Assembly: GCF_012396015.1 (NCBI RefSeq)
Contig: NZ_JAAXOQ010000010.1
Span: 62,001-126,000 of the forward strand
DNA length: 64,000 nucleotides
DNA from: Tsukamurella spumae
GTDB taxonomy: Bacteria > Actinomycetota > Actinomycetes > Mycobacteriales > Mycobacteriaceae
Direction: 5' to 3'
Of the stretch, positions 28,508 through 37,755 are shown in pieces; within the stretch, counting starts at the first letter, position 1, and each line of letters begins with the position of its first letter. Under the pieces are notes generated by a model. That model was not told where the DNA came from, searched no databases, and saw only the letters and a program-made list of their open reading frames with translations. A program made the position numbers and the translations under genes.

Positions 28508-29341
28508 ATGGCACAGCGCACCGCAGGCCGCACGCTCAGTTGGTCCGTGATCAACCTGATCGTGGTCGCCTTCACGATGATCCCACTGCTGTGGATCATC
28601 TCGCTCTCGCTCAAGCCGGCATCGTCGGTGGGGGATGGAAAGTTCATCCCGAGGAATCCGACCTTCGAGAACTACGTCTCCGTGTTCAAGAACGCCGGCT
28701 TCCTTCGGCCGCTGATCAACTCGATCGGCATCGCCCTGATCAGCACCCTGATCGCGGTACTCATCGGCACGTTCGCCGCGTACGCCGTAGCGCGCCTGGA
28801 CTTCCCTGGCAAGCAGGTCTTCGTCGCGGCGACCCTGCTGATCGCGATGTTCCCGCAGATCTCGCTCATCACGCCGCTGTTCAACATCGAGCGGGCCACC
28901 GGCCTGTTCGATACCTGGCCGGGCCTGATCCTGCCGAACATCACGTTCGCGCTCCCGCTCTGCGTCTACACGCTCCAGGCCTTCTTCCGCGAGATCCCGT
29001 GGGAGCTGGAGAAGGCGGCGCAGATGGACGGGGCCACTCCGGCGCAGGCGTTCCGGCGCGTGGTCGCTCCGCTCGCCGCGCCCGGAGTCGTGACCGCAGC
29101 GATCCTGGTCTTCATCGCAGCCTGGAACGACCTGCTGTTCGCGGTCTCACTGACCGCGACCGACGCGTCGATCACCGCGCCCGTCGCGATCATCAATTTC
29201 ACCGGTAGCTCGCAGTTCGAGGAACCCACCGGCACCATCTCGGCCGCGGCCGTGATCATCACCATCCCGATCATCATCTTCGTGCTGTTGTTCCAGCGAC
29301 GCATCGTGGCCGGCCTGACGTCCGGCGCCGTCAAGGGCTAG
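28508..29341 (+). CDS. sugB: trehalose-type ABC permease SugB
   Basis: A 277-residue MalG-type permease with six helices. It carries [15 protein letters not shown] after the first helix, and the EAA loop [20 protein letters not shown]. It pairs with SugA. AGGGGGA 6-7 nt before ATG 28508 supports the start; an upstream in-frame ATG at 28475 would lie inside sugA. The gap to sugA is 10 bp. Confidence 0.94.
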   Translation: MAQRTAGRTLSWSVINLIVVAFTMIPLLWIISLSLKPASSVGDGKFIPRNPTFENYVSVFKNAGFLRPLINSIGIALISTLIAVLIGTFAAYAVARLDFPGKQVFVAATLLIAMFPQISLITPLFNIERATGLFDTWPGLILPNITFALPLCVYTLQAFFREIPWELEKAAQMDGATPAQAFRRVVAPLAAPGVVTAAILVFIAAWNDLLFAVSLTATDASITAPVAIINFTGSSQFEEPTGTISAAAVIITIPIIIFVLLFQRRIVAGLTSGAVKG

Positions 29342-29368
29342 CCCGGTAAGCATCCTTAGGAGAGAACC

Positions 29369-30550
29369 ATGGCAGACATCGTCTTCGACCACGTGCGCAA
29401 GACCTATCCGGACGGCTCCACCGCCGTCAGCGACATCAACCTCGAGATCGCCGACGGCGAGTTCGTGATCCTCGTCGGCCCGTCGGGCTGCGGCAAGTCC
29501 ACCACGCTCAACATGATCGCCGGTCTGGAGGACATCTCCGACGGCGAGCTGCGCATCGGCGGTACGCGCGTCAACGAGAAGGCCCCCAAGGATCGCGACA
29601 TCGCGATGGTCTTCCAGTCCTACGCGCTGTACCCGCACATGTCGGTGCGCGAGAACATCGCCTTCCCGCTGCAGCTGGCGAAGCTGCCCAAGGCGGAGAT
29701 CAACGCCAAGGTCGAGGACGCTGCGCGCAGCCTGGACCTGATGCAGCACCTCGACCGCAAGCCCAGCCAGCTGTCGGGCGGCCAGCGTCAGCGCGTCGCG
29801 ATGGGCCGCGCCATCGTGCGCAGCCCGAAGGCCTTCCTCATGGATGAGCCGCTGTCGAACCTGGATGCCAAGCTGCGCGTACAGATGCGCACCGAGGTCT
29901 CGCGGCTGCAGAAGCGACTCGGCACGACGATGGTCTACGTCACCCACGACCAGACCGAGGCCATGACCCTCGGCGACCGGGTCGTCGTCCTCAAGAGCGG
30001 CGACGTGCAGCAGGTCGGGGCGCCGCAGGAGCTCTACGAGCGGCCGGCGAACCTGTTCGTCGCAGGATTCATCGGCTCGCCCGCGATGAACTTCGTTCCC
30101 GGCCGGCTCACGTCGGTGGGCATCAACACCGCCCTGGGTGAGATCCTGCTCCTCGACTCGCCCCGTCTGGCCGAGAAGGCCGCTGCGGCGGGCAACCGGA
30201 CCGGCGATGTCATCGTGGGCATCCGGCCCGAGCACTTCGAGGACGCGCGGCTGCTCGACCCCAACCAGCGCGTCGGCGGTCTCACCTTCCGGGCCACCGT
30301 CGACGTCCTGGAGTCCATGGGATCGGACAAGTACATCCACTTCGGCGTTCCGGCCGAGGCCATCGCCACCGATGCTCTCGCGGACCTCAACGCGTTGGGG
30401 GCGGGCACGCCGCTGGCCGGTGCCGACGAGATCGTCGCGCGCCTGTCCGCCGACTCCGCCGCCGCCCGCGGTGCCGAGATCGACCTGTACTACGACCCCT
30501 CGAAGATCGCCGTGTTCGACGCATCGACCGGTCTGAACCTGGCGCTGTAG
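29369..30550 (+). CDS. sugC: sugar ABC transporter ATPase SugC
   Basis: A 393-residue MalK-type ATPase that powers SugAB. Walker A is GPSGCGKST (37-45), the Q-loop is Gln82, the signature is LSGGQ (134-138), Walker B is AFLMDEP (154-160) and the switch is His192. The C-terminal 150 residues form the regulatory OB-fold domain (GIRPEHFEDARLL). TAGGAGAG precedes the ATG. The next gene starts only 4 bp after the stop, so the phosphoesterase/ParB pair is probably co-transcribed with the transporter. Confidence 0.96.
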   Translation: MADIVFDHVRKTYPDGSTAVSDINLEIADGEFVILVGPSGCGKSTTLNMIAGLEDISDGELRIGGTRVNEKAPKDRDIAMVFQSYALYPHMSVRENIAFPLQLAKLPKAEINAKVEDAARSLDLMQHLDRKPSQLSGGQRQRVAMGRAIVRSPKAFLMDEPLSNLDAKLRVQMRTEVSRLQKRLGTTMVYVTHDQTEAMTLGDRVVVLKSGDVQQVGAPQELYERPANLFVAGFIGSPAMNFVPGRLTSVGINTALGEILLLDSPRLAEKAAAAGNRTGDVIVGIRPEHFEDARLLDPNQRVGGLTFRATVDVLESMGSDKYIHFGVPAEAIATDALADLNALGAGTPLAGADEIVARLSADSAAARGAEIDLYYDPSKIAVFDASTGLNLAL

Positions 30551-30554
30551 TCCG

Positions 30555-31244
30555 GTGCGTGTGCTCGCCGTCAGCGACGAGGAGGTTCCGGGCCTGGCCC
30601 TGGCGTCGTCGGAGCTCGTTCCGGACCTGATCCTCGGAGCGGGGGATCTGTCCGGCGGATACCTCGAGGCGCTCGTGGACCGCTACGGGGTGCCGTGCGT
30701 CTTCGTGCCCGGTAACCACGATCCGGATCACCGCGGCTACCGCCGGACCCGAGGCGGCTACCTGCGGGGCGGTCTGCCGTGCGAGCCGCCGGGGCCGCGC
30801 GGGGGCGTGAACGCGGACGGGCGGGTCGTCACGGTCGGCGGGCTGACGGTCGCCGGCCTCGGCGGATCGATCCGCTACCGGGGCGGCGCGAACCAGTGGA
30901 CGCAGGCCCAGCAGACGCGGCGCGCCTGGCGCGTGCGCGCCGCGGCCCGGTGGCGACGGCGCACCGTCGACGTGCTGCTCACGCACTCGCCCGCGGAAGG
31001 GGTGGGCGACGGAAAGGATGCTCCGCATCGCGGCTTCGCCTCCCTCGGGAGGCTGGTGCGGACGCTGCGCCCGCAGGTCTTCGTGCACGGGCACGTGCAC
31101 CCTTTCGGTCACCCGGGGCAGGAACGTACGATCGACGGCGTTCCGGTGCTCAACACCGTCGGGTACGCGTACTTCGACATCACGCCCGGAAGCACTGGAC
31201 GGGATCGGGGGATCAGAATCAGAGAGCGGCGACGTGGCGCGTGA
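30555..31244 (+). CDS. calcineurin-like metallophosphoesterase
   Basis: A 229-residue metallophosphoesterase. The metal motifs are GAGDL, PGNHDPDHR, LLTHSPAEG and HGHVHPFG. The usual first motif DXH reads SDEEV here, so the first histidine ligand is replaced. The family includes phosphodiesterases and phosphatases with varied substrates; none can be named. It follows sugC by 4 bp and overlaps the next gene by 11 bp, forming a tight pair with a ParB/sulfiredoxin-like protein. The short GTG start has no clear ribosome-binding site, suggesting coupling to sugC. Confidence 0.85.
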   Translation: MRVLAVSDEEVPGLALASSELVPDLILGAGDLSGGYLEALVDRYGVPCVFVPGNHDPDHRGYRRTRGGYLRGGLPCEPPGPRGGVNADGRVVTVGGLTVAGLGGSIRYRGGANQWTQAQQTRRAWRVRAAARWRRRTVDVLLTHSPAEGVGDGKDAPHRGFASLGRLVRTLRPQVFVHGHVHPFGHPGQERTIDGVPVLNTVGYAYFDITPGSTGRDRGIRIRERRRGA

Positions 31245-32100
31245 CACCGGATTCCCCGACGCGGACGCGCGCTCGGACTTCGAGCGGTCCCGGCGCCGGG
31301 CCAACATCTCCCGGCTCGCGGCGTGGGTGCGGCGCCGGCCGGGCGATGTCAACGACGTCCTGCCCTACGACGAGGTGGTCTCCGCCCTCGGCCTGGTGAG
31401 CGATCGGAAGCTGGGCCTGCAGGTGATCCCGGTGGCGCAGATCGTGGGCAGCGTGGACCGCACCCGTGATTTCGACAGGTACTTCCGGCCGCGCTCGCCG
31501 GCACTGCGTGCCCGCTGGCAGCGACTGGCCGCGGCGCAGCGGCGCGGCGAGTCGATGCCCCCGATCGAGGTCAAACAGGTCGGTGACCTGTACTTCGTGG
31601 TCGACGGGCACCATCGGGTGTCGATCGCGTTCGCGCGCGGCTTCACCACGATCGACGCGTATGTCACCGAGGTGATCACCCGGGTGGACGCCGAGGGCAT
31701 CGCCGTGCGTTCGGACCTGCTCCTCAAGGACCATCGCCGGCTCTTCGAGGAGCGTGTTCCGCTGCCGGCCGGCGCGATGGACGAGGTCCGGATGACCAAC
31801 GCCTGGGACTACTCGCGACTCGCGGAGATGGTGGAGGCCTGGGGATTCCGACTGGTCCAGGAGTTGCGGACCTTCCTCAACCGGGAGGAGGTCGCCCGGC
31901 GTTGGTACGACGACGAGTTCGTCCCCGTGGTGCGGATGGCCCGCGAGGCGGGGATCATGGAGTCCTCCACCGACGCCGAGGTCTATTTCTTCGTGGCCGG
32001 GGAGAGGTACCGGCTGGTCCGCAGGCACGTGTGGAGCCCGGAGATCATCGACGAGGTGTCCGAGCAGAACAAGCCCTGGCAGCCGGGCAGGTTCTTCTGA
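31234..32100 (+). CDS. ParB/sulfiredoxin-like domain protein
   Basis: A 288-residue protein. A ParB/Srx-like core spans about residues 50-150 (LQVIPVAQIVGSVDRTRDFDRYFRPRS and VVDGHHRVSIAFARG, with DGHHR as the nucleotide-pocket signature). A longer C-terminal region (FEERVPLPAGAMDEVRMTNAWDYSRLAEMVEAWGFRLVQ) is conserved in type but not assigned. No helix-turn-helix or parS-type neighbour, so it is not a chromosome partition ParB. Such domains bind or hydrolyse nucleotides. Overlaps the phosphoesterase by 11 bp. Confidence 0.75.
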   Translation: MARDTGFPDADARSDFERSRRRANISRLAAWVRRRPGDVNDVLPYDEVVSALGLVSDRKLGLQVIPVAQIVGSVDRTRDFDRYFRPRSPALRARWQRLAAAQRRGESMPPIEVKQVGDLYFVVDGHHRVSIAFARGFTTIDAYVTEVITRVDAEGIAVRSDLLLKDHRRLFEERVPLPAGAMDEVRMTNAWDYSRLAEMVEAWGFRLVQELRTFLNREEVARRWYDDEFVPVVRMAREAGIMESSTDAEVYFFVAGERYRLVRRHVWSPEIIDEVSEQNKPWQPGRFF

Positions 32101-32111
32101 CCGGCCACCGT

Positions 32112-33761
32112 TCAGCGCATCCAGACCGTGGTCTCGCCCGGCAGGGTGCTGCCGTCGACCGGCGCCGACGCGAGCAGGACCTCACCGTCGGGCATGTCGA
32201 CGGGGACCGCCCCGAAGTTGGTGATCGACCGCCAGCCGTTCGGCCGTTCGAAGGCCAGCACGTCGGGCGAGGGGTGCTCGATCCAGGTCAGCGACTCGTC
32301 CGTCTGCAGCGTCTCGCGTAGCGCCAGCGCGGCGCGGTAGAACGAGAGCATCGAGCAGGGGGCGGCCTCCTCGGCGGCCGCCGAGTAGTCGCCGAACCAG
32401 GTCGGCTGCGGCAGATGCGCGCCGTTCGATCCGAATCCGAACGACGGGCCGTCCTTCGTCCACGGCAGCGGAACGCGGCAGCCGTCGCGGCCGAATTCCG
32501 CGCCGCCCGTGCGGAAGTAGGTGGGGTCCTGGCGGGCGTCGCCGGGGATGTCGCCGACCTCGTGGAGGCCGAGTTCCTCGCCCTGATAGAGATAGGTCGA
32601 GCCGGGCAGTGCGAGGAGCACCAGCGTGGCGGCGCGGGCCCGGCGGTCGCCGCGCTCGGTGTCCACGTCGTCGGGAGAGCCACCGCTGCGGACCCAGTCC
32701 TTGGCGTGCCGCCCGCTGCCCGCGGGCAGGCCGTAGCGGGTGGCGTGCCGCACCACGTCGTGGTTCGAGAGCACCCAGGTCGACGATGAGCCGGACTCGG
32801 CGGCGAGTTCCAGACTGTCCTGGATGACGTCCCGGAACTCGGAAGCGTCGAACTCCGCGAGCAGCAGGTCGAAGTTGAACGATTGGCCGAGGCCCTCGGG
32901 GCTCGCGTACCGGGCGACGCGGCTGCGGTGCACCCATGCCTCGGCCACCGCGATGCGGGGCGGCGTGTACTCGTCGAAGACCTTGCGCCACGCGCGGTAC
33001 ACGTCGTGGACCTCGTCGCGGTCGGAGAAGGGATGCCCGTGGGCCTCGACGTTCTCGCCCAGACCGACCTCGGAGAAGGGCGCGAAGGGCTCGCGCAGGT
33101 CCTTGGTCAGGTAGTGCGCGACATCGATGCGGAAGCCGTCCACGCCGCGGTCGGACCAGAATCGGAGGGTCTTCTCGAAATCGGCGCGGACCTCGGGGTT
33201 GTCCCAGTTCAGATCGGGTTGTTCGCGCGCGAAGAAGTGCAGGTACCACTGGCCCGGGGTGCCGTCCGCTTCGACGACGCGTTCCCAGACGCCGCCACCG
33301 AAGTGCGACTGCCAGTCGTTCGGCGGCTGGTCCCCGTCGGGGCCCTTGCCCTCGACGAAGTGGTACCGGGCGCGCTCGGGGGAGCCCGGTCCGGCGGCCA
33401 GCGCGGCCTGGAACCACTCGTGCTGGTCCGAGGTGTGGTTCGGGACGATGTCGACGATGAGCTTGATGCCCGCGTCGTGCAGTGCCGCGGCCATCGTGTC
33501 GAAGTCGTCGAGGGTGCCCAGTCGCGGGTCCACGTCGCGGTAGTCGGCGACGTCGTAACCGCCGTCGGCGAGTTCGGACGGGTAGAACGGGCTCAGCCAC
33601 ACGGCGTCGATGCCCAGCTCGCGAAGGTAGGGGACGCGCGAGGTGATGCCGGGGAGGTCGCCGATGCCGTCGCCGTTCGAGTCGGCGAAGCTGCGCGGAT
33701 AGACCTGGTACACCACCGCCTGCCGCCACCAGTCCGGCGACTCGAGATCCTTCAGTGTCAC
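32112..33761 (-). CDS. GH13 alpha-glucosidase
   Basis: A 549-residue glycoside hydrolase family 13 enzyme of the oligo-1,6-glucosidase/alpha-glucosidase subgroup. The N-terminus WWRQAVVYQVYPRSFADSNGDGIGDLPGI is followed by DIVPNHT (104-110), the nucleophile Asp213 in GFRIDVAH, acid/base Glu274 in AVAEAW and the stabilising Asp335 in LSNHD. No signal peptide, so it is cytoplasmic. It probably cleaves alpha-glucosidic sugars imported by the adjacent transporter. Resembles mycobacterial AglA. Convergent with the ParB-like gene and divergent from a LacI gene that probably controls it. Confidence 0.93.
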   Translation of the reverse strand: MTLKDLESPDWWRQAVVYQVYPRSFADSNGDGIGDLPGITSRVPYLRELGIDAVWLSPFYPSELADGGYDVADYRDVDPRLGTLDDFDTMAAALHDAGIKLIVDIVPNHTSDQHEWFQAALAAGPGSPERARYHFVEGKGPDGDQPPNDWQSHFGGGVWERVVEADGTPGQWYLHFFAREQPDLNWDNPEVRADFEKTLRFWSDRGVDGFRIDVAHYLTKDLREPFAPFSEVGLGENVEAHGHPFSDRDEVHDVYRAWRKVFDEYTPPRIAVAEAWVHRSRVARYASPEGLGQSFNFDLLLAEFDASEFRDVIQDSLELAAESGSSSTWVLSNHDVVRHATRYGLPAGSGRHAKDWVRSGGSPDDVDTERGDRRARAATLVLLALPGSTYLYQGEELGLHEVGDIPGDARQDPTYFRTGGAEFGRDGCRVPLPWTKDGPSFGFGSNGAHLPQPTWFGDYSAAAEEAAPCSMLSFYRAALALRETLQTDESLTWIEHPSPDVLAFERPNGWRSITNFGAVPVDMPDGEVLLASAPVDGSTLPGETTVWMR

Positions 33762-33789
33762 GTCGCTCCTCGTCGGTCGTTCGCGAATT

Positions 33790-33807
33790 CATCGACGCGC
33801 GTCGATG
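33790..33807. promoter_or_regulatory. perfect 18-bp palindrome, LacI-type operator
   Basis: CATCGACGC|GCGTCGATG with the central CG typical of LacI-family sites lies between the divergent GH13 and LacI genes, 29 bp before the GH13 start. TAGGGT (33815-33820) is a possible -10 toward the LacI gene. Likely to control both genes. Confidence 0.7.
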
Positions 33808-33868
33808 CTGTGGTTAGGGTAGTCCACCGGGAGGATCCGTGTCGACAACTTTGCGAGGAGGATCGATC

Positions 33869-34879
33869 GTGGCGACGATGGCGGACGTGGCGCGGCTCGC
33901 GGGCGTGACCCGCAGCACCGTCTCGTACACGATCAGTGGGTCGCGCCCCATCTCGGACGAGACCCGGCGACGAGTCCTCGCCGCGATGGAGGAGCTCGAC
34001 TACACGCCGAATGTCCTCGCGCAGGGGCTCGCCGGGAGCCGCACCAGCCTGCTGGGCCTGCTGGTGCCGTCGGAGTTCCTGGGGCTGGGCGTCGACGCCG
34101 GCGGCTACCTCTCGGCCGCCGCGGACGAGGCCCGGTCGTCCGGTCGACGCCTGCTCCTCCTGCCCGGCCCCGCCGACGACGCCGGGTTCGTGGAGGAGAC
34201 GGTACGGCAGGGGCTCGTCGACGGGGTGGTGGTCATGGAGGTGTATCGCCGGGACGTTCGAGTCGATCACCTGAGGGGGACCGAGACGCCGTTCGTCCTG
34301 CTCGGGCGCACCGACGACACCGCGGGTACGGCGTTCTGCGACGCCGACTTCGACGCCTCCGCCGAGTCGGCGTTCACGCACCTCGCCGAGCTGGGCCACC
34401 GCGAGGTCGCACTGGTGGCGCGCGGCGAGGGGGTCAAGCGGATCGAGGAGCCCGGCGTGGTCGCGCGATCGCGCGCCGCGGAGATCGCGGCGGCCGCGCG
34501 CCACGGGATGGGGCTGCGCCGGTACCCGATCGCGCAGACCTTCGCCGCCGGCTGGGAGGCGTTCGACGAGATCCGGGCGAGCGCCGCCACCGCCGTGCTC
34601 CTGCACAACGAGCCCGCCGGACTGGGGTTCGTGTCCGCGGCGGCCGCCCGGGGCGTGGTGATCCCCCGCGATCTGTCGGTCATCACCGTGCACACCGGCC
34701 CCGAGGTCGGCGAGCTCAGCCGCCCGCGGCTGACCAGCGTGGGCCCGGATCACCTGGCGATGGCCCGCCGAGCCGTCCAATTCCTGGTCCGCAGGATCGA
34801 CGGTGCGCCGCCCGAGTCCCTACAGAGCCTCAGCGAGCCGCGGTTCATCGACCGCGGCAGCACCGCCGGACCCGCGTAG
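33869..34879 (+). CDS. LacI-family regulator of the alpha-glucosidase
   Basis: A 336-residue LacI-family protein with the N-terminal HTH/hinge MADVARLAGVTRSTVSYTISGSRPISDETRRRVLAAMEELDYTPN-type region and a sugar-binding core (LLGLLVPSEFLGL to LSVITVHTGPEVGELSRPRLTSV). AGGAGG (33856-33861) supports GTG 33869; ATG 33878 is an alternative three codons later. Divergent from GH13 with a perfect palindrome between, so it is the probable local repressor. It is distinct from the LacI at 24.9 kb. Confidence 0.9.
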   Translation: MATMADVARLAGVTRSTVSYTISGSRPISDETRRRVLAAMEELDYTPNVLAQGLAGSRTSLLGLLVPSEFLGLGVDAGGYLSAAADEARSSGRRLLLLPGPADDAGFVEETVRQGLVDGVVVMEVYRRDVRVDHLRGTETPFVLLGRTDDTAGTAFCDADFDASAESAFTHLAELGHREVALVARGEGVKRIEEPGVVARSRAAEIAAAARHGMGLRRYPIAQTFAAGWEAFDEIRASAATAVLLHNEPAGLGFVSAAAARGVVIPRDLSVITVHTGPEVGELSRPRLTSVGPDHLAMARRAVQFLVRRIDGAPPESLQSLSEPRFIDRGSTAGPA

Positions 34880-34951
34880 CAGAGGCGATCAGCCTCGTTT
34901 CCTTCGGAGGTCGTGTGTACGCCGGAACCTCGCGGGTGGTGTAGTTGACGG

Positions 34952-35548
34952 ATGTCTTCCGTCGTCGACGCCGTCCGTGGACACCTTGCCGAGCACTACG
35001 CGGGGCGTGGCTTCGCACCGCCCGCGTCGGCATCGGTGACCTTCCTGGGCCTCGAGCCGATGACGGTGCAGCGCTGGGTGGGCGACAGCGTTGTCGCGTT
35101 CGCCAGCGTCGGCTGTTCGCGGCACGCGATCACGGACCCGAACGCGCTGGTCACCGTCGACGACGGGCCGCGCGCGGAGGTCGTCCTGGAACTGCGGCCC
35201 GCGACGGACGGACCAGGAGCGGCGCTGGACGGCGTGCACCGCTCGCTCGCGATCCTCGCCGCCACGCCGGCCGTGGAGGGGCTGGTGCTCGCCCCCGACG
35301 CGCTCGTCGACCTGAGCGCGCCGCTGTGGGCGGGTGCGCCGTTCACGGCGGTCCTGCTGGGGGAGTCGGTAGTGCCGGACCTGGAGCGCGACGGCGGCGA
35401 ACCGGTCCGGTTCCTGCGCGCCGACCCGATCACCGCCAACGAGGCGGCATGGGTACGGCTGAAGGGCGCGGCGGCGCTGCGGGAGGCGTGGGCCGAGGCG
35501 GGCATCGATCCCGCCGATCCGGGCCGGCCCGCAGCCCGCGAGGTGTAG
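34952..35548 (+). CDS. suppressor-of-fused-like domain protein
   Basis: A 198-residue soluble protein matching the bacterial suppressor-of-fused (SUFU-like) domain, with VTFLGLEPMTVQRWVGDSVVAFASVGCSR, the acidic link TDPNALVTVDDGPRAEVVLELRP and GAPFTAVLLGESVVPDLE. Bacterial members are small soluble proteins of unclear role, sometimes predicted to be immunity proteins. No toxin or secretion gene is adjacent, so no function is assigned. It is transcribed alone, towards corA. Confidence 0.72.
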   Translation: MSSVVDAVRGHLAEHYAGRGFAPPASASVTFLGLEPMTVQRWVGDSVVAFASVGCSRHAITDPNALVTVDDGPRAEVVLELRPATDGPGAALDGVHRSLAILAATPAVEGLVLAPDALVDLSAPLWAGAPFTAVLLGESVVPDLERDGGEPVRFLRADPITANEAAWVRLKGAAALREAWAEAGIDPADPGRPAAREV

Positions 35549-35666
35549 CTCACGAATGGGGGTTCTCCGCAGGTGGAGGTGTCTGACAACGCCTCTGACG
35601 CCGCAGGACTCGACATCCTGAACACGTCCCGAGTCGCAGGTCGCTGTTCTGCACGCCGCCGTGGGG

Positions 35667-36746
35667 CTACAGCCACTTGATCTTCCGGAACAGGGCGAAC
35701 AGCCCGACACAGGCGACGGCCATCACGGCGAGGACGATGAAATAGCCGTAGTGCCAGTGCAGTTCGGGCATGTTGTCGAAGTTCATGCCGTAGATGCCGG
35801 CGATCATGGTGGGCACCGCGACCAGACCGATGATCGCGGACATCTTGCGCATGTCCTCGTTCTGCTGCATCCCGATCTTGGCGACCGCGGCGTCGATCAG
35901 CGAGCTGAGCACGTCGTTGTAGGTCTCCACGTGGTCGGCGACCATCGCCTGGTGGTCGAGCACGTCGGAGAAGTACCGCTGGATCTCACCGGGGATGAGA
36001 TCGGTGAAGTCGCAGGTCAACCGCCGCAGGGCGTGCGAGAGGGGGTGGATGCCGCGACGCAGTTCGACGATGTCGCGCTTGAGCTGGTAGATCTCGTCGA
36101 CCTTGGTGCGCGACCGGGCGCGGAAGACCTCCTCCTCGACGTGATCGATGTCGTCCTCGAGCAGGTCGGACACGGCGACGTAGGTGTCGACGACGTGGTC
36201 GGCCACGGCGTGCATCACCGCCGACGGCCCCAGCTTGAGCAGGTCGGGATTGCCCTCAAGATTGCGCCGGACCCGGCGCAGGCTGCCGTGGTCGCCGTGC
36301 CGGACGGTGATCACGTGGTCCGGTCCGACGAGCACCATGACCTCGCCGGTCTCGACGATGCGCGCCATCGGGTCGGTGCGGTCGTGGCCCACGTAGTTCA
36401 CCGTCTTGAGGATGAGGAACAGCGTGTCGTCGAACCGGTCCACCTTCGGCCGGTTGTGCGTGACCAGCGTGTCCTCGACGGTCAGCGGGTGCAGCCCGAA
36501 GACGCGGGCAACCTCGTCCATCTGGTGCTGATCGGGATCGAGCAGCCCGACCCACACGTAGCCCTCGCCGCGGCGCCGGACCTCCTCGATCGCCTCGACG
36601 TACCCGAATCGGCCCGGGAGGCGCTCACCGTCGACGTAGACGCCGCAGTCGACGACGGCGCGCGCCACGGGCACGCGGGGGACGCCGACCTCGGGGACCT
36701 CGCGGCGGGTCGCGCCGGGCCGGGGCAGGGACGGCATGGACGGCAT
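35667..36746 (-). CDS. corA: CorA-family magnesium/cobalt channel
   Basis: A 359-residue CorA protein. The N-terminal soluble funnel domain contains EDTLVTHNRPKVDRFDDTLFLILKTV. The long stalk helix runs to about residue 300, and the C-terminus has two transmembrane helices joined by the selectivity motif YGMNFDNMPEL. It conducts Mg2+ and probably Co2+ or Ni2+. It follows the sug cluster as in mycobacteria (Rv1239 position), though here the sugar regulator and hydrolase genes intervene. Monocistronic by spacing. Confidence 0.96.
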   Translation of the reverse strand: MPSMPSLPRPGATRREVPEVGVPRVPVARAVVDCGVYVDGERLPGRFGYVEAIEEVRRRGEGYVWVGLLDPDQHQMDEVARVFGLHPLTVEDTLVTHNRPKVDRFDDTLFLILKTVNYVGHDRTDPMARIVETGEVMVLVGPDHVITVRHGDHGSLRRVRRNLEGNPDLLKLGPSAVMHAVADHVVDTYVAVSDLLEDDIDHVEEEVFRARSRTKVDEIYQLKRDIVELRRGIHPLSHALRRLTCDFTDLIPGEIQRYFSDVLDHQAMVADHVETYNDVLSSLIDAAVAKIGMQQNEDMRKMSAIIGLVAVPTMIAGIYGMNFDNMPELHWHYGYFIVLAVMAVACVGLFALFRKIKWL

Positions 36747-36835
36747 GCGGCTGATGGTAGTCGGGTGCGGTCGCGGCCCCCACCGCGCGGGCGGGCCGGT
36801 GTCCGGCTCGCGCGGTGGGCGGGTAGAAAGTAGGC

Positions 36836-37738
36836 GTGAGATCTCGCAAGCTCGGTGCCGCGGTCGTGACCCTCGTCGCGCTCGGCGGCGCGGGCTGTTC
36901 GGACGCGGGCGATCTGTCCGATCTCGGGCCGCGGACCGCGCCGGGGACCGTCACCGTCGGGTCGTCCGACGGTGCCGCCCCCCGCATCGAGGCGCTCCTC
37001 TACGCGAACGCGCTGCGCGCCGCGGGCACCCCCGTACAGACGAAGCTGGGGCTCGGGCCCGGCGACGCCGCGGTGGCGGCCGTCGAGCGGGGGGAGCTCA
37101 CCATCGCGCCGGCGCTGACCGGCGAGCTCTGGGAGCGCTACCGCCCGGGCGCCGCGCAGCCGACGAAGGCGAAGGAGTCGGAGGCCGAGAATCCGCGGGA
37201 GCAGTGGGATGCGCAGTTCGTGGCCCTGAGCGCGGTGCTGCCCGAGGGGCTGGGGCTGGGCGACCCGACGCTCGCGCTCGACCAGCCCATGCTGTTCGTG
37301 TCGAAGGCCGCCCCGGCGGCGTCGCTGCGCGGGTGCGAGGGACTGTCGGGGATCGTCGCGATCCCGTCGGGGGCACCGTCGGACCCGAAGGCGCGCTACG
37401 GCTGCCCGACGGGGCCGGTCCTCGTCGTGCCCGACGAGGCCGCCGCCGCGCGCGCCGTGACCGAGGGGCGGGCGTCGATCGCGCAGCTCGGGACGCTCTC
37501 GCCGTCGGCCCGGGACCTGACCCAGGTCGCGGATCCCGACGGTGTCGTGCCCTCCCGCGCCGTCGTGCCGCTGGTGCGTCGCGACGGGCTGACGGTGGCC
37601 CAGACGAAGCGGCTGTCCGCCGTCGCCGGCGAGCTCACCACCGCCGACCTCGCGCAGATGGTCGCGAAGGTCGAGTCGGGGGAGCGGACCGTCGAGCAGG
37701 TGACCGACGACTGGGCGGCGGAGCACCCGCTGCACTGA
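36836..37738 (+). CDS. lpqZ: LpqZ-like osmoprotectant-binding lipoprotein
   Basis: A 300-residue lipoprotein with a signal peptide ending in the lipobox LGGAGC, then an OpuAC/ProX-like substrate-binding fold (TVTVGSSDGAAPRIEALLYANAL, ELTIAPALTGELWERY, C-terminal VEQVTDDWAAEHPLH). No ABC permease or ATPase is next to it, so as in mycobacterial LpqZ (Rv1244) the binding protein stands alone. Ligand probably a betaine or choline-like compound; the aromatic cage residues cannot be assigned by eye. Its GTG start has no ribosome-binding site. Confidence 0.82.
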   Translation: MRSRKLGAAVVTLVALGGAGCSDAGDLSDLGPRTAPGTVTVGSSDGAAPRIEALLYANALRAAGTPVQTKLGLGPGDAAVAAVERGELTIAPALTGELWERYRPGAAQPTKAKESEAENPREQWDAQFVALSAVLPEGLGLGDPTLALDQPMLFVSKAAPAASLRGCEGLSGIVAIPSGAPSDPKARYGCPTGPVLVVPDEAAAARAVTEGRASIAQLGTLSPSARDLTQVADPDGVVPSRAVVPLVRRDGLTVAQTKRLSAVAGELTTADLAQMVAKVESGERTVEQVTDDWAAEHPLH

Positions 37739-37755
37739 TCTCAGCCGCAGGTGTA

